Assembly: GCA_026415695.1 (NCBI GenBank)
Contig: JAOAGP010000098.1
Location: 1-64,000 of the forward strand
Direction of reading: 5' to 3'
From: Thermodesulfovibrionales bacterium
GTDB taxonomy: Bacteria; Nitrospirota; Thermodesulfovibrionia; Thermodesulfovibrionales; Dissulfurispiraceae
DNA: 64,000 bases
Both the position numbers and the translations under genes were made by a program. The notes below the pieces were generated by a model. That model did no database searches. It saw only the letters and a program-made list of their open reading frames with translations, and was not told the origin of the DNA. Positions 61,956-64,000 of this stretch are shown here, piece by piece (positions within the stretch are counted from its first letter, which is position 1; each line of letters starts with the position of its first letter).

Positions 61956-63092
61956 ATGAAGATAAAAAAGACTCAAATAAAGGCAACACTACTTGCAGTA
62001 GTAACCCTTCTTCTCTTTCCTATCTTCGTATATGGAGCCGACAGGACTCCAATCAAGATAGGTTTTATTGGTGGTTTGACCGGAAGAAGCTCCGATTTAG
62101 GGATTCAAGGAAGAAACGGAGCCATGCTTGCCGTTGAAGAAATCAACCAGATGGGAGGTATTAACGGAAGGACTATCCAATTGCTCATAAGGGACGATAA
62201 ACAAGACCAGCAGACTGCAATAAAAGAAGTACAAGGACTCCTTGACGAAGGGGTCATAGCCATAATTGGACACATGACAAGCAGTATGTCCGAGGTGACT
62301 CTGCCTCTTTTAAACGAGCGCAAGATTCCAATAATCAGCCCTACAGCAAGCACAAATAAACTGACAGGGATTGACGATTACTTTTTAAGGGTCATCAACC
62401 CTAACATACAACTTACAAGACTCATGGCAGACAATGCATATCGAAAACTAAGACTGCGCAAGATGGTAGCTGTCTATGACTTGTCTAATCGCACCTATTC
62501 AGAGGGATATATTAATGAATTTAAAACCTTTTTTGAGGGACAGGGAGGGAAGATTATCTCTACTTACACATTCAACACAGGGTCAAATGTCAGTTACAAA
62601 AAACTTGTAAGAGATATACTCCAAAGAAGCCCAGACGGACTGATCATCGCTACTGGTGCTTTAGATGCAGCAATGATTTGTCAGCATGTTAGGATGGCAG
62701 GTTCAAAGATTCCTATTCTCTCGAGCGGTTGGGCTCAAACTCCTGATTTCATCCGCCATGGTGGGACCGCTGTTGAAGGAGTGTTTTTTACCGCATATGT
62801 AGATTATGACAGTACAGAAAAACCTTTTGTTGAATTCAAGGAGAGATTCAAAGCCCGTTTTGGTCAAAATGAGCCGACCTTTGCGGCAGTCTTTGCTTAT
62901 GAATCAGTCATGGTGATAAGGGATGCCCTAATGAGAAACATAGACACCAAACAATTAAAGGAGACTATCCTGAAGCAGAAGGTTTTTAGGGGATTGCAGG
63001 GCACTTTTGAGATAGATACTTATGGTGATGCGATACGAAAGGCATATATCGTCGTAGTTAATAAAGGTCGTTTTTCAATCAAGGAAAGATGA
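61956..63092 (+). CDS. LivK-like periplasmic substrate-binding protein
   Basis: A 378-residue type I periplasmic binding protein of the branched-chain amino-acid family. Signal peptide about 1-27 (hydrophobic, ending VYGA before DRTPIKIGF), then the fold start IGFIGGLTGRSSDLGIQGRNG (given here in two parts: IGFIGGLTGRSSDL, GIQGRNG) and ASTNKLTG for ligand contact. GGAGG at 61946-61950 supports ATG at 61956. No LivHMGF transporter genes follow. Instead the stop overlaps by ATGA a Cache-domain sensor, so it may present its ligand to that sensor rather than to a transporter. Its codon choice looks slightly more GC-rich than neighbouring genes by eye. Confidence 0.82.
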   Translation: MKIKKTQIKATLLAVVTLLLFPIFVYGADRTPIKIGFIGGLTGRSSDLGIQGRNGAMLAVEEINQMGGINGRTIQLLIRDDKQDQQTAIKEVQGLLDEGVIAIIGHMTSSMSEVTLPLLNERKIPIISPTASTNKLTGIDDYFLRVINPNIQLTRLMADNAYRKLRLRKMVAVYDLSNRTYSEGYINEFKTFFEGQGGKIISTYTFNTGSNVSYKKLVRDILQRSPDGLIIATGALDAAMICQHVRMAGSKIPILSSGWAQTPDFIRHGGTAVEGVFFTAYVDYDSTEKPFVEFKERFKARFGQNEPTFAAVFAYESVMVIRDALMRNIDTKQLKETILKQKVFRGLQGTFEIDTYGDAIRKAYIVVVNKGRFSIKER

Positions 63093-64000
63093 GAAGATTC
63101 GTTTTTAGCCTTAGCCATATCCTTATCTTATCCTTTGTGCTCATATCTGGGTTACCTATTCTTGTCATGGGTTTTATAACGGTAAAAATCATTAGTGCAG
63201 AGATTACCGATGATATAATATCAAAGAATCTCCTCCTTGCCCAATCTTTATCATCGGAAGTTCAGAGGTTCCTCGATACATCTCTCTCCGATCTGAGAGA
63301 GATAGAAGAGACAATTATAGTAAAAAATTTATTCAAGGTTGATAAGATAAACTCATACTTGGATTCCATTTTAAAAATCAAACCTTATTTTGAATCTATT
63401 GAAATCCTTGATGAAAATGCAACAGTGCGGTTTATGTCCCCTCTGGATGAAAATATCATCGGTATCAACCGTTCAGGTCAGCAGTTTTTCTCCCATGTAA
63501 TGACCCACAAGAAACCCTACTGGTCTCAAATATTCATTTCCACTCAAACAGGCAATCCAACAGTAACGCTTGTCATTCCTGCAAAAGGATGGGTAATTGT
63601 GGGATATCTTAATTTATCGTCTCTAAACGCCATAACCGACAGAGTAAAGGTTGGGAGGCACGGGTATGCTTATATGACAGATCAGGACGGGACTTTTATC
63701 GCGCATCCAGACAAAAAAACGGTCATACAAAGGTTTAATCCGGGAATTCTAAACATTATGGAAACAAAGAAGAAGTCTTATGTAGAAAGCACTACATACC
63801 GCTATGAAAATCGTGAATATTTAGCAAGCCTTTCAACTGTTCCTAATACAGATTGGAGTGTTGTTGTGGTAGTCCCTACTGATGAGGCATTCTCACTCGT
63901 TAAAAGGATTAAGAACCTTTTTATACTGGAAACAGTTATTGTAGTCTTCCTCGCCTCATTGATTGCCTTTGTGAGTTTCCGGACAATCACACGCCCCCTT
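63089..64000 (+). CDS. Cache-domain membrane sensor, 3' truncated by window end
   Basis: An open frame of 304 codons starting MRRFVFSLSHILILSF with no stop before the window ends. Helix 1 about 8-34, a large periplasmic Cache domain (about 40-270) with RHGYAYMTDQDGTFIAHPD near its second lobe, then helix 2 about 278-300 followed by TRP-L at the end, the usual entry into a HAMP domain. The output domain (kinase, cyclase or chemoreceptor) is outside the window. The start overlaps the binding-protein stop by four bases (ATGA), which indicates a two-gene sensing unit. Confidence 0.78.
   Translation, partial: MRRFVFSLSHILILSFVLISGLPILVMGFITVKIISAEITDDIISKNLLLAQSLSSEVQRFLDTSLSDLREIEETIIVKNLFKVDKINSYLDSILKIKPYFESIEILDENATVRFMSPLDENIIGINRSGQQFFSHVMTHKKPYWSQIFISTQTGNPTVTLVIPAKGWVIVGYLNLSSLNAITDRVKVGRHGYAYMTDQDGTFIAHPDKKTVIQRFNPGILNIMETKKKSYVESTTYRYENREYLASLSTVPNTDWSVVVVVPTDEAFSLVKRIKNLFILETVIVVFLASLIAFVSFRTITRPL

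Overview
The window is a gene-dense, AT-rich bacterial chromosome segment from a Gram-negative (diderm) organism. The diderm call rests on a BamD-like lipoprotein, a TorF-type porin, a LolCDE/MacAB-type exporter, the heptose isomerase GmhA, a SPOR protein and an L,D-transpeptidase. The gene mix (dnaJ-hspR-clpB, MetX/MetY/MetW, QueH, L-2-hydroxyglutarate oxidase, LivK-like and Cache sensors) would suit a Nitrospirota or deltaproteobacterial-type lineage. That placement is an inference from gene content only; no rRNA is present. There is no prophage or CRISPR array. The only mobile DNA seen is one decayed insertion-sequence remnant, with a possibly related palindrome near 21.1 kb.

Layout. 0-4.2 kb: heat-shock operon dnaJ-hspR-clpB, with a consensus sigma-70 promoter whose -35 box lies inside an HspR (HAIR) operator. 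4.15-5.25 kb: the only long non-coding stretch, holding terminators, an IS1634-like remnant with inverted repeats, and intergenic repeats. 5.2-9.3 kb: a secreted Ig-like/PEGA-like protein with a Pro-Thr linker, overlapping a TMTC-like membrane O-glycosyltransferase. 9.3-11.6 kb: an HD hydrolase, a TPR protein, a tautomerase, orphan atpZ-atpI and a 31-aa membrane peptide. 11.7-19.9 kb: gmhA, then a tightly packed ruvB-queH-DUF2905-spoIID-queA-SPOR-phoH-HD(7TM)-ybeY operon, followed by an antisense 37-aa membrane peptide. 20-21.1 kb: sprT-like and dedA. 21.2-26.2 kb: nitrogen block (glutamine amidotransferase, porin, amtB, glnB, glnA). 26.2-31.3 kb, minus strand: LOG protein, a three-gene exporter, tRNA-Gly and lhgO.

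31.4-38.0 kb: bamD-like, siroheme synthase, then a sugar-modification and glycosyltransfer run (Gfo/Idh, DegT aminotransferase, GT4, TPR-GT, HD). 38.1-42.6 kb, minus strand: tRNA-Arg and tRNA-His, metY-metX-metW and a DUF3108 protein. 42.6-48.1 kb: a double-Cache/PAS histidine kinase, a coiled-coil nuclease-like protein, divergent trpB/trpF and queF. 48.1-50.6 kb: rfbA-rfbC-rfbB without rfbD. 50.7-52 kb: an Lpp-like lipoprotein facing an L,D-transpeptidase. 52.1-58.9 kb, minus strand: cinA-like, xseA, xseB, mnmG, DUF1460, serS, rsmG. 59-64 kb: a UDP-uronate epimerase-type gene, a chemoreceptor, and a LivK-like binding protein coupled to a Cache-domain sensor that runs off the window.

Themes. 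Genes are tightly packed with many ATGA/TTGA overlaps. Several first genes have a -10 box only 6-9 nt before the start codon and no Shine-Dalgarno sequence, which suggests leaderless mRNAs alongside ordinary Shine-Dalgarno-led ones. Queuosine genes are scattered (queH, queA, queF). Most genes are recognisable housekeeping functions. The most novel-looking unit is the coupled secreted-protein/TMTC-like pair at 5.2-9.3 kb; the binding-protein/sensor pair at the right edge is the next candidate.
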